Below are positions 36,555 through 45,069 of a DNA stretch of 64,000 bases, piece by piece. This DNA is from Bifidobacterium tissieri (GTDB taxonomy: Bacteria > Actinomycetota > Actinomycetes > Actinomycetales > Bifidobacteriaceae): NCBI RefSeq assembly GCF_002259645.1, contig NZ_MWWV01000019.1, positions 62,001-126,000 of the forward strand, read 5' to 3'. Under the pieces are notes generated by a model. It was not told the DNA's origin and ran no database searches. It saw only the letters and a list, made by a program, of their open reading frames with translations. Within the stretch, counting starts at the first letter, position 1. Each line of letters opens with the position of its first letter. Position numbers and translations under genes: made by a program.

Positions 36555-37547
36555 ATGGAATACACGAAACTCGGCAACAGTGACGTGACCGTATCTCGCA
36601 TCTGCATGGGATGCATGGGATTCGGAGATTCGACGAAGGGACAGCATTCATGGATTCTGGATCCCGATGCGTCCCGTGACATTATCGCCTACGGATTCGA
36701 TCACGGTATCACGTTCTACGACACCGCCATCGGCTATGCGGGTGGTACCAGCGAGGAGTACGTGGGCCGCGCACTGCGTTCGATCTCACCCGATCGAGAC
36801 GCCTACCAGATCGCAACCAAGTTTCCGCCTCGCACGGCCGAGGAGATCGAAAACGGCGTCAATGGTCGGCAGCATGTGCTGAACAATCTCGACGCCAGCC
36901 TCAAACATCTCGGCCTCGACTATGTGGACCTGTACATCTGCCACATGTGGGACTATCACACCGACATGGCCGAGGTTCTGGAAGGCATGAACGAAGCGGT
37001 CAGGTCCGGCAAGGCGCGCGCCATCGGCATCTCCAACTGCTACGCCTACCAGCTTGCCAAAATGAACGATCTGGCTGAACGCAACGGTTGGGCCAAGTTC
37101 GTGTCCATCCAGAGCCACTACAATCTCATCGCCCGTGAGGACGAACGCGAACTGGTTCGCCTGTGCCACGAGGACAACATCGCCATGACCCCATACAGCG
37201 CGCTCGCCGCCGGCCGACTGTCCCGACTGCCCGGCTCGGCCTCCACCAAGCGGCTGGTCGAGGATCAGGTGGCGCATTCCAAGTACGACGCCACGGAAGC
37301 GCAGGATGACGTGATCGTCAACCGCGTGGCTGAGGTCGCCGCCGCGCATGACACGTCGATGACGGCGGTGTCGCTCGCATGGCTGCTCACCAAGGTCACG
37401 GCCCCTGTGGTCGGCATGACCAAACCTCATCATGTCGATGGCGCGATCGACGCCGTGAACCTGACACTGACGGACGAGCAGATCGTCTATCTGGAAGAGC
37501 CGTACGTGCCGCACAAGCTGGTGGGCGTGATGGCGTTCAATCACTGA
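36555..37547 (+). CDS. Aldo/keto reductase (YajO/YghZ-type)
   Basis: NADP-dependent aldo/keto reductase unlike the one at 32.2 kb. The 330-residue product begins MEYTKLGNSDVTVSRICMGCMGFG and has FYDTAIGYAGGTSEEYVGRAL (Asp, Tyr), IATKFPP (Lys) and YICHMWDYHTDM (His). AAAGGAGA precedes the ATG at 36555. A terminator hairpin follows. The substrate is unknown; the decayed LysR gene beyond the terminator could once have regulated neighbours here. Confidence 0.88.
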   Translation: MEYTKLGNSDVTVSRICMGCMGFGDSTKGQHSWILDPDASRDIIAYGFDHGITFYDTAIGYAGGTSEEYVGRALRSISPDRDAYQIATKFPPRTAEEIENGVNGRQHVLNNLDASLKHLGLDYVDLYICHMWDYHTDMAEVLEGMNEAVRSGKARAIGISNCYAYQLAKMNDLAERNGWAKFVSIQSHYNLIAREDERELVRLCHEDNIAMTPYSALAAGRLSRLPGSASTKRLVEDQVAHSKYDATEAQDDVIVNRVAEVAAAHDTSMTAVSLAWLLTKVTAPVVGMTKPHHVDGAIDAVNLTLTDEQIVYLEEPYVPHKLVGVMAFNH

Positions 37548-37588
37548 CCGAGGGATACCGGTCGACGTTTGGAAGGGATGACGTCAGG

Positions 37589-37633
37589 AAGGTGTGTGGC
37601 GGTAGCCGTTCCGCGGTTGCCGCCACACACCTT
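37589..37633. terminator. Terminator after the second aldo/keto reductase gene
   Basis: 20-base arms (37589-37608 and 37614-37633), two mismatches (G-U compatible at one), followed by GTTCGTTTCCTTT. Confidence 0.78.
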
Positions 37634-37680
37634 GTTCGTTTCCTTTCGGGAAGGCGCGCATGCGAACGGTCATGCCTGGG

Positions 37681-37955
37681 TCATGCCTGGTCGCGCTCGC
37701 CAAGAAACCTGATGAACGCGGCTGCGGCCGATGAGGGCGTCGCCTGTTTCTTCCATACGATGATCGAACCGGTCTCGATCGGAGGCGCCAAGGCGAGGGA
37801 CCGAACGCCGTCGTAGGCTGCTCCGGTGTCGATGCACAGGCACGCACCCAAATCGGCGGCGACCATGGCCGCCGCGTTGATGGGCAGATTGCAGGTGCCG
37901 ACGATCCTCGATTCGTCGAAATACCCCCCGAGCCAGCTTGCCGCAGGGCGGGTTC
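37681..37955 (-). pseudogene. LysR-family regulator, C-terminal remnant
   Basis: About 90 codons remain: ASWLGGYFDESRIVGTCNL, INAAAMVAADLGACLCIDTG and a natural stop after FIRFLGERDQA. The pattern is the second half of a LysR effector domain. The frame stays open right up to the IS30 end at 37956, and everything upstream, including the DNA-binding domain, is missing. No matching N-terminal part is found on the far side of the IS, so this is a truncation with loss or displacement rather than a simple insertion. Confidence 0.8.
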
Positions 37956-39299
37956 TAGTGATCGTTGCAACGCCTGACCGACCGGCAGGAGGATCAGGTG
38001 GGCAGGTGGGTGTTCGAGGGCGTGGGGTACGCGACGAGGTCGCAGATGTGCGCGGCGCGGCGCCGCCGGTACGTCGAGCATCTCGAGGCGGGCATGAACT
38101 TCACGCAGGCCGCGCGGGCGGTGGGCGTGTCCAAGCGCACCGGCAAGGTGTGGCGCAACGGAAGGACACGTTTCACGGGAAGGAACGAGAAACCATCGGT
38201 GGACTGGTATCGTTCCACCGTGGATGTTCCCAGGAAGATCAGCTCGAGGTATCTGAGCCAGGACGAGCGCGTCAGCATCGCCGACTGGAGGAAGGCCGGC
38301 ATGGGCGTGCGCGCGATCGCGCGCAGGCTCAACCGTCCGGCGTCGACCGTCAGCCGCGAGCTGGAGCGCAACATGAACCCCGCGACCGGCATGTACGAGC
38401 CGTACCGGGCCCAGCAGATGAGCGCCGACCGGCTCAGACGGCCCAAGCCGGCGAAGGTGCATACGGTGCCGGGCCTGCTCGACTACATCCGCTCCGGACT
38501 GAAGGCGCATTGGAGCCCCGAGCAGATCGCGGGGTGTCTGCGGGCGGACTTCCCGGATAATGAGGACATGCACGTGTGCACGGAGACGATCTACCAGGCC
38601 ATCTACGTCCAAGCCAAGGGAGAACTGAAAAAGGACATCGCCAAGGCCCTCAGGAGCGGGCGGGCCCGACGTCGGCCCCACGGCCAGGCGGACTCGCGCA
38701 AACCCCGCTTCCGCGAACCCATGGTGATGATCTCGCAAAGGCCCGCCGAGGTCGAGGACCGTGCGGTGCCCGGCCACTGGGAGGGCGACCTGATCTGCGG
38801 CGCGGCCAACAAAAGCGTGATCGGCACGCTCGTGGAACGCACGACACGGTTCACGATCCTCCTGCACCTGCCCGACGGGCACGACGCCGAACACGTCCAA
38901 CAGGCCGTCATCCATAAAATGCGGCACCTGCCCAGGCTCCTGCGCAACTCGCTGACCTGGGACCAGGGAAGCGAGCTCGCCCTGCACAAGCGCATCTCGA
39001 CGGCCCTGGACATGCAGGTCTACTTCTGCGACCCGCACTCCCATGGCAGCGCGGCACCAACGAGAACACCAACGGGCTCCTGCGCCAGTACTTCCCCAAA
39101 GGCACCGACCTAAGCATTTACCCAGAAGACTACCTGGACGCGGTCGCCGAGGAACTCAACGACAGGCCACGCAAAACACTCGACTACAGGAAACCCAGCG
39201 AAAGAATCCTCGAGCTCATCAACGCCGCATGATACGATCACACCATTCCAAAGACCACCACTCAAGGTGGCAATCACTCAGGTGTTGCAACCACCACTA
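37956..39299 (+). mobile_element. IS30-family insertion sequence
   Basis: About 1.34 kb. Terminal inverted repeats match in 18 of 22 positions: the left end starts TAGTGATCGTTGCAACGCCT and the right end, read inwards, TAGTGGTGGTTGCAACACCT. It encodes one transposase, frameshifted. No target-site duplication is visible (flanks GGTTC and AAATC), as expected if the element sits at a recombination junction. Confidence 0.85.
37998..39232 (+). pseudogene. IS30 transposase with frameshift near the catalytic Glu
   Basis: The product shows an N-terminal helix-turn-helix (MGVRAIARRLNRPASTVSREL), the first catalytic Asp in GHWEGDLICG, and the second in TWDQGSE. At 39039-39042 a C appears to be missing (CACTCCCATGG where the family reads HSPWQRG), shifting out of frame; the correct continuation [20 protein letters not shown] with the catalytic Glu is in another frame and ends at 39232. 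AGGAGG at 37987-37992 selects the GTG at 37998. It is inactive unless frameshifting occurs. Confidence 0.82.
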
Positions 39300-40074
39300 A
39301 AATCCGTCCAACATTGTTTCGCTGGATGAATCGGACATGGGGTCGGTCGAGGCGCGCGTGCGTATGGGGCTGTCCGTGCGGCCGGCGGGCGTCATCGTCT
39401 ATGAGTATGGCTGGGCCGGCGTCGAGGCGCTGAAGCGGCTGCCGAAGGACGTGCCGTCCGTTGTGGTGGGAGGTGGTTTTGGCGACGGAGACTATCAGGT
39501 GATTAACGCCGAGCGCGACGGCGGACGTTGGATGACGATGCACCTGCTGGATCTGGGGCATGAGCAGGTCCTCCATGTCGCATGGGATCGTGAGACCGGC
39601 GACAACTCACGCTCGAACGGCTGGCGTGATGCGCTTGCCGAGCGTGGTGTCGAGGCTCTGGAACCGATTCTGGCGCCCTTCGGCGACCTCGGCGCGGCGG
39701 TCTCGCTCGGGCGGACGCTCGGCGCACGCAAGGATGTGACCGCCATATTCGCCGCCACCGACGAGATCGCCATCGCGGTGATGAAGGGGCTGCGCGAGGC
39801 GGGCCAGCGCGTCCCGGATGACGTGAGCGTGGTGGGGTTCGACGATATGCGCTTCGACGCCATGTGGGAACCGGCGCTCACCAGCTACACCCAGAATTTC
39901 CATGAGATGGGGGAGCGGGCCTTCCGCATGCTGTATGGGCAGATCGAGGCCCAACGCACCGGCCGTGAGCCGCCGCCCGCACAGGTCGAGGTGGTGCAGG
40001 GTCGTCCGCGACTGCGCGCTTCCGAGCGCACGCCGTTGAATCCGTCGAAGAATACGAGCCATGGGTCACGGTGA
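39300..40074 (+). pseudogene. LacI-family regulator, 5'-truncated
   Basis: The frame is open from the IS30 end and encodes the effector-binding domain: DMGSVEARVRMGLSVRPAGVIVY, DGGRWMTMHLLDLGHEQVLHV, AIFAATDEIAIAVMKGLREAG, VPDDVSVVGFDDMRFDAMWEPALTSY. The N-terminal helix-turn-helix and hinge (about 100 residues) are gone. The C-terminus ends normally. Without a DNA-binding domain it cannot act as a repressor. Confidence 0.85.
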
Positions 40075-40135
40075 GCGGGGTCCCACATGGCACCACCATG
40101 ACAGCGCGATGTGCCAGACCTGGGCGCGAGCGCAG

Positions 40136-40756
40136 TCACCACAGAATGTCCGCCGGTGCGGTGGTTTTGTTGTGTTCGATAATGAGACATATTTCCTCAG
40201 GGGATTCTTTGCATCCTCGTCGAATCCACAGCCAGACGATAGAGGCGACGGCGGAGACGAGAATTTCCATCGCATAGTCGGCCGGAATGCCGTTGTAGAT
40301 GGTTTGTGGTTCGGCGTCTCGGTGTTTCGCTTGCGTGATGATGAGTCGTTTGAGCACGTCCTTGAAGCGCTCGTAAAGAGACATATCGTTGCCGGATTGT
40401 GATATCGCGTCGAAGAATGCATAGTCGTTTTTCACATATTGCAGTGCTTTGGCGATGGATTGAGATTGAAATACGTCAACGACTGATTTGCCGGCTTGAC
40501 TGATCGTTGGTTCGGTTGGATTGACGCGTTCGACGAGAATGCGCGTCAAATCGTCAATGGTGTCGTTGATGAGTTGTTGGCGCAGGTTGAACTTGTCGAC
40601 ATAATGCATATAGAACGTGCCGCGATTGATGTCTGCGGTTCGAGCGATATCGCTGACGGTCATCGCTTCGAAGCCTTTCGACTTAACCAGCGTGGTGAAT
40701 GCGGACTTGATTTTGGCTTCGGTTTTCGTATTGCGTTTGCCGGTTGCGGATGCCAT
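40136..40756 (-). CDS. TetR-family transcriptional regulator
   Basis: 206-residue repressor-type protein. The N-terminal helix-turn-helix is clear: AKIKSAFTTLVKSKGFEAMTVSDIARTADINRGTFYMHYVDKFNL, followed by an all-helical ligand-binding domain. TTGAGGAGAAGCCC precedes the ATG at 40756. It is divergent from the ABC transporter genes, and the shared region holds TGTTCA-type palindromes, so it probably represses that operon and itself. The AT content is higher than in neighbours, which hints at transfer. Inducer unknown. Confidence 0.9.
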   Translation of the reverse strand: MASATGKRNTKTEAKIKSAFTTLVKSKGFEAMTVSDIARTADINRGTFYMHYVDKFNLRQQLINDTIDDLTRILVERVNPTEPTISQAGKSVVDVFQSQSIAKALQYVKNDYAFFDAISQSGNDMSLYERFKDVLKRLIITQAKHRDAEPQTIYNGIPADYAMEILVSAVASIVWLWIRRGCKESPEEICLIIEHNKTTAPADILW

Positions 40757-40829
40757 GGGCTTCTCCTCAAGTATGAGTTGAGTTGTGTGATCGGCTATTG
40801 CTGAATCATAGCAATCTACAACAGAATCT

Positions 40830-40970
40830 ATCAACATGCTGTTCATTTAATGCCATAATGAACGGATTTTATAAGTCTGTTCAATTTGAACAGAATGGCA
40901 GAAATCGTTCGTTGACATGGCTTTTGTGCCGTCTTTATCATCATGGCAGTGAATCAACATGTTGTTTATT
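40830..40970. promoter_or_regulatory. Operator region between tetR-like gene and ABC operon
   Basis: AT-rich. It contains a perfect 17-base palindrome CTGTTCAATTTGAACAG (40877-40893), a second spaced inverted repeat GTTCATT...AATGAAC (40841-40863), and two direct near-copies of ATCAACATGYTGTTYATT (about 40830 and 40953). This suits binding of the adjacent TetR-family protein. Confidence 0.6.
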
Positions 40971-40988
40971 CAAAGGAGGGTGGTATCG

Positions 40989-41690
40989 ATGGCCTACATT
41001 GAAATGATGCATAGTTTCAAGCGTTACCATATGGGCGACGCCACTATCGTCGCCAACAACGACGTGAACTTCAGCATCGAGAAAGGCGAGCTGGCGATCA
41101 TCCTCGGTGCATCCGGCGCCGGCAAATCGACTGTGCTCAACATTCTCGGCGGCATGGACACCAACAGCGAGGGGCAGGTGATCATCGACGGCAAAGACAT
41201 TTCGAACTACACTGCACGGCAGTTGACCGACTACCGCCGCACCGATATCGGGTTCGTATTCCAGTTCTACAACCTCGTCTCGAATCTCACCGCGAAGGAG
41301 AACGTCGAACTCGCTTCCGAAATCGTGCGCGATGCGCAGGATCCGGTTCAGGCGCTCGTGGATGTGGGGCTGAAGGACCGCATCGACAACTTCCCGGCGC
41401 AGCTCTCCGGCGGTGAGCAGCAGCGCGTCGCCATCGCCCGCGCTGTGGCCAAGAACCCCAAGATTCTCCTGTGCGACGAGCCGACCGGTGCGCTCGACTA
41501 CAACACCGGCAAGCAGGTGCTGCGCATCCTGCAGGACCAGAGCCGCGTCAAGGGCGCCACCGTGGTGATCGTCACCCACAACTCCGCCATCGCGCCCATC
41601 GCTGATCGCGTGATCCACATGCATGACGCGCGAGTTAAATCCATCGAGGTCAACGAGCACCCCATGGACATCGAGGACTTGGAATGGTGA
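40989..41690 (+). CDS. ABC transporter ATP-binding protein (MacB/LolD-type)
   Basis: 233-residue ATPase with Walker [11 protein letters not shown]-loop [18 protein letters not shown], signature [14 protein letters not shown], Walker [13 protein letters not shown] and switch His VTHNSAI. This is the MacB/LolD subgroup that works with FtsX-type permeases. AAAGGAGG precedes the ATG at 40989. The stop overlaps the permease start by seven bases. Confidence 0.93.
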   Translation: MAYIEMMHSFKRYHMGDATIVANNDVNFSIEKGELAIILGASGAGKSTVLNILGGMDTNSEGQVIIDGKDISNYTARQLTDYRRTDIGFVFQFYNLVSNLTAKENVELASEIVRDAQDPVQALVDVGLKDRIDNFPAQLSGGEQQRVAIARAVAKNPKILLCDEPTGALDYNTGKQVLRILQDQSRVKGATVVIVTHNSAIAPIADRVIHMHDARVKSIEVNEHPMDIEDLEW

Positions 41691-44600
41691 ACGCTATGAC
41701 GTCTCGCAGGCTTCGCAGACCTCGCAAACGCATGCTGTGGCGCGACATCCGTGCCACCCTCGCCAAATCCAAGGGGAGGTTCGCCTCCATCGTGAGCCTC
41801 ATGGCCCTAGGATCGTTCGCCCTCGTGGGTCTGTTCGCCACCGCGCCCGACATGCGGGCCACAGGCCGCGCGTTCTACGACGAGCACAATCTTGCGGATG
41901 TGACCGTGATCAGCGACTACGGCCTAACCGCCGACGACGAGGCGATCATTCGTGGAACAGCCGGCGTGAAGGACGCCGAATTCGGCTACTTCAAGGATGT
42001 GACGATCGCGGACAGCGATTACAGCCTTCGTATCCACTCGCTGCCCGAGACCGTCTCCACCTATGAGGTCGTGGAGGGCCGACTACCGCAAGCGGCCGGG
42101 GAGATCGCGCTTGACTCGGGGGAGCGTGATCGGTTCGCCGTGGGCAGCTCCATCCGCGTGACCGAACTGCCGGACCTCGCCGGCGACACCGTGCTCAGAC
42201 GGACCGACTTCACCGTGGTCGGCTTCGTAGAGGCCAGCGACATCGTCTCCAACCTCAACATGGGACAGTCCACCGCCGGATCCGGCGAACTTGACGGATA
42301 CGCCGTGGTCACTGCGGGCACGTTCGACTCGTCAGTGGCAATGATCGGCCGCGTCACCTTTGAGGACACAGCCGGACTGAACTACTGGGATGACGCCTAC
42401 CGCGACCGCGTGCAGGACCACAAGACCATGCTCTCCCGGCGGCTCGCCAACCAGCCCGCCGCCCGCCGCGACTCCATCCGCTCCGAACGCCGTGAGCAGA
42501 TCGCCAAGGCGCAGGAGCAGGTGGACGACGCCAAACAGCAGCTCGCGGACGCCCAAACTCAGCTCGACGACGCCAAGGCGCAGATCGAATCCGGCAAGGA
42601 CCAGATTACCCAAGGCCAGCTCGACGCCGTCGATCAGGCATCCTCCGCGGCCGCCGAACTCGCCGGCGCCACCGCGCAGATCGCTTCCGCCAACTCCACG
42701 CTCTCCGCCGCCCAAACCCAGCTCGACGCCGGCGCACAGCAACTCAATCAGGGCCAGAGCGGTCTTGAACTCACCTGGCAGCAGCTCAATCAGGCCGGCA
42801 AGCAGCTCACCGTGGCCCGCGCGGCGCTCGACGCATCCAAGACGGCGCTCGACGCCACTGGCCGTCTCCTAGCTTCATGGGAGAAAACCGGAATAACCGG
42901 CAGGGCATACCAAAGCTTCAAGGGGCGGTACGATCAGGCGCTCGCCGACTGGAACACGGCCGCGGACACATACAACGCCATGCTGAACCAATACAACAGC
43001 GGCCTTGAACAGTTCAACGAAGGGGCTGCCAAGCTCGATCAGGGATCCGAGGAGTACCAAAAGAACGCGGCCGCGATCGCGGAAGCCCAAAAACTGCTTG
43101 CATCCAGGCAGACTGAACTCGGGCACGCCGTCTCCACGGCCGCATCCGGATCGGCGTCCGACGGTGCCTCACAGATGATCCAAGGCCAGCGCGACCTCGA
43201 GAAAGCCGAGGACGAATACGACCAGAAGCTCAAGGAATTCAATGACGCCAAGCCCGAGGCCGAGAAGCAGATCGCTGACGCGGAACGTCAGATCAAACTG
43301 GCGAGCGAAAAGGTGGACACCCTCGAAGTGCCCGCGTACTCGATCGACGGACGGCGTGAGGGACTCACCTCCGAGGGATATCGCGTGTACGAGATCATCG
43401 CGGACATCGTCATGAAACTCGCGCGCATCTTCCCGATCTTCCTGTACTTCGTGGCCGCGCTGGTCACGTTCACCACCATGGGCCGCATGGTGGATGAGGA
43501 GCGCACCAATTCCGGCACCCTCAAGGCGTTGGGATACGGGAACGCGGACATCATGAAGAAATTCCTCGTCTACGGCTTCTCCGCCTCTACAGCCGGCACG
43601 GTTCTGGGTGTGGCGGCCGGGCACACCATCCTGCCGCTCATTGTCTACCATGCCTACGATTCCGGATTCACCATGCCGCGCATCGAGCTGCACTTCCATC
43701 TGGGCGTGACCGCCGCCGCGTTTCTGCTTGCATGGGCGAGCGCCGTGGCGCCCGCGTGGATCGCCGCGTCCCGCGAGCTCAAGGAGAGGCCCGCCGCGCT
43801 GCTTCTGCCCAAACCGCCCGCCAAGGGCTCGAAGATCTTCCTCGAGCGGATCACGCCCGTGTGGGACCGCCTGAGCTTCACCCGTAAGGTCACGGCCCGC
43901 AACCTATTCCGTTACAAGTCTCGCGGCTTCATGACCATCTTCGGCGTGGCCGGCGCGGTGTCGCTGCTCACCGCGGGGCTGGGCGTACAGGCGTCGATCG
44001 GCCAAATCAGCGAGCGCCAGTTCGGCAGCATAATTCATTATGACCTGATCGTGGCGGAGAAATCAGACAACAACGCGGACCAGCGCGACGCCGTATCCAA
44101 GGCCGTCGCCCCGGCGGACGGGGATGACGGCAACAGGGCGATCGACCAATCCGCGCCGATCCGCTACGAGGAGCTCACCACCACCGCCGGCAAACAGGGC
44201 GACAAGCAGACGATCACGCTCATCGTCACCGACGACGCCTACAACTTCGGAGACTACATCACCCTGCGCGACCGCGTCTCGCACGACCCGCAGGTCCTGA
44301 CCGACCGAGGCGCGATCATCTCCGAACGCATGGCGGACATGCTCGGTGCCAAGGCCGGGGATGCCATATCCGTGACGGATCCCGACGGCACGGAGCGCAA
44401 GGTGCGCGTGGACGGCGTGACCGAAATGTACATCGGCCACTTCATGTTCATGTCCTCCGGTGGCTACGGTCGCGCGTTCGACGCCGACTACCAGTCCAAC
44501 GCCTACATGGTCCGTCTCAAGGATTCGTCCGTGGGCAACGCCAACAGGCAGGGAGCTGACCTTATGACTGTGGACGGGGTCAAGGGCGTGGTGCAGAACA

Positions 44601-45040
44601 TCACCATGAGGAACCAAGTGGCCACGATCGTCGACTCGCTCGACCAGATCATGGAGGTGCTCATCTTGGTGGCCGCGCTGCTTGCGGTGGTGATTCTCTA
44701 CAACCTCACCAACCTCAACGTGTCCGAACGCATTCGCGAACTGTCCACCATCAAGGTGCTCGGCTTCCATACCGGGGAAACGACCATGTATATCTATCGT
44801 GAAACGATCATCCTGTCCGTGCTCGGCGTGTTGGCGGGATACGGGTTCGGGGCCGTCCTGCACCGTTACATCATCACCGAGGTGCCGCCCGACGAGGTCA
44901 TGTTCGACCCGGCCCTCGCCTGGTCTGCGTTCGCCGTGCCGCTTGCCGTGGTGGTCGTGGTGCTCGCCATGCTCGGCTGGGTGGTCTGGCGCCGCCTCAA
45001 GGACGTGGATATGCTCGGTGCGTTGAAGAGCGTGGAATGA
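41684..45040 (+). CDS. Large FtsX-type ABC permease with coiled-coil insert
   Basis: 1118 residues, far larger than a typical FtsX permease. Order: basic N-terminus, helix at ~34-54, an extracytoplasmic MacB-like region to ~260, a long Gln/Ala-rich heptad segment (~262-542; QEQVDDAKQQLADAQTQLDD and similar), first FtsX domain (~575-710), second extracytoplasmic region (~740-980), and a second FtsX domain (~990-1115). The coiled coil would project outside the membrane, as in proteins that reach across the cell wall or sense ligands. With the ATPase it forms an exporter or mechanotransmitter. Substrate unknown. Confidence 0.85.
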   Translation: MVNAMTSRRLRRPRKRMLWRDIRATLAKSKGRFASIVSLMALGSFALVGLFATAPDMRATGRAFYDEHNLADVTVISDYGLTADDEAIIRGTAGVKDAEFGYFKDVTIADSDYSLRIHSLPETVSTYEVVEGRLPQAAGEIALDSGERDRFAVGSSIRVTELPDLAGDTVLRRTDFTVVGFVEASDIVSNLNMGQSTAGSGELDGYAVVTAGTFDSSVAMIGRVTFEDTAGLNYWDDAYRDRVQDHKTMLSRRLANQPAARRDSIRSERREQIAKAQEQVDDAKQQLADAQTQLDDAKAQIESGKDQITQGQLDAVDQASSAAAELAGATAQIASANSTLSAAQTQLDAGAQQLNQGQSGLELTWQQLNQAGKQLTVARAALDASKTALDATGRLLASWEKTGITGRAYQSFKGRYDQALADWNTAADTYNAMLNQYNSGLEQFNEGAAKLDQGSEEYQKNAAAIAEAQKLLASRQTELGHAVSTAASGSASDGASQMIQGQRDLEKAEDEYDQKLKEFNDAKPEAEKQIADAERQIKLASEKVDTLEVPAYSIDGRREGLTSEGYRVYEIIADIVMKLARIFPIFLYFVAALVTFTTMGRMVDEERTNSGTLKALGYGNADIMKKFLVYGFSASTAGTVLGVAAGHTILPLIVYHAYDSGFTMPRIELHFHLGVTAAAFLLAWASAVAPAWIAASRELKERPAALLLPKPPAKGSKIFLERITPVWDRLSFTRKVTARNLFRYKSRGFMTIFGVAGAVSLLTAGLGVQASIGQISERQFGSIIHYDLIVAEKSDNNADQRDAVSKAVAPADGDDGNRAIDQSAPIRYEELTTTAGKQGDKQTITLIVTDDAYNFGDYITLRDRVSHDPQVLTDRGAIISERMADMLGAKAGDAISVTDPDGTERKVRVDGVTEMYIGHFMFMSSGGYGRAFDADYQSNAYMVRLKDSSVGNANRQGADLMTVDGVKGVVQNITMRNQVATIVDSLDQIMEVLILVAALLAVVILYNLTNLNVSERIRELSTIKVLGFHTGETTMYIYRETIILSVLGVLAGYGFGAVLHRYIITEVPPDEVMFDPALAWSAFAVPLAVVVVVLAMLGWVVWRRLKDVDMLGALKSVE

Positions 45041-45069
45041 GCCGGGAATGGAGGAAGAAAGGAAAACCT

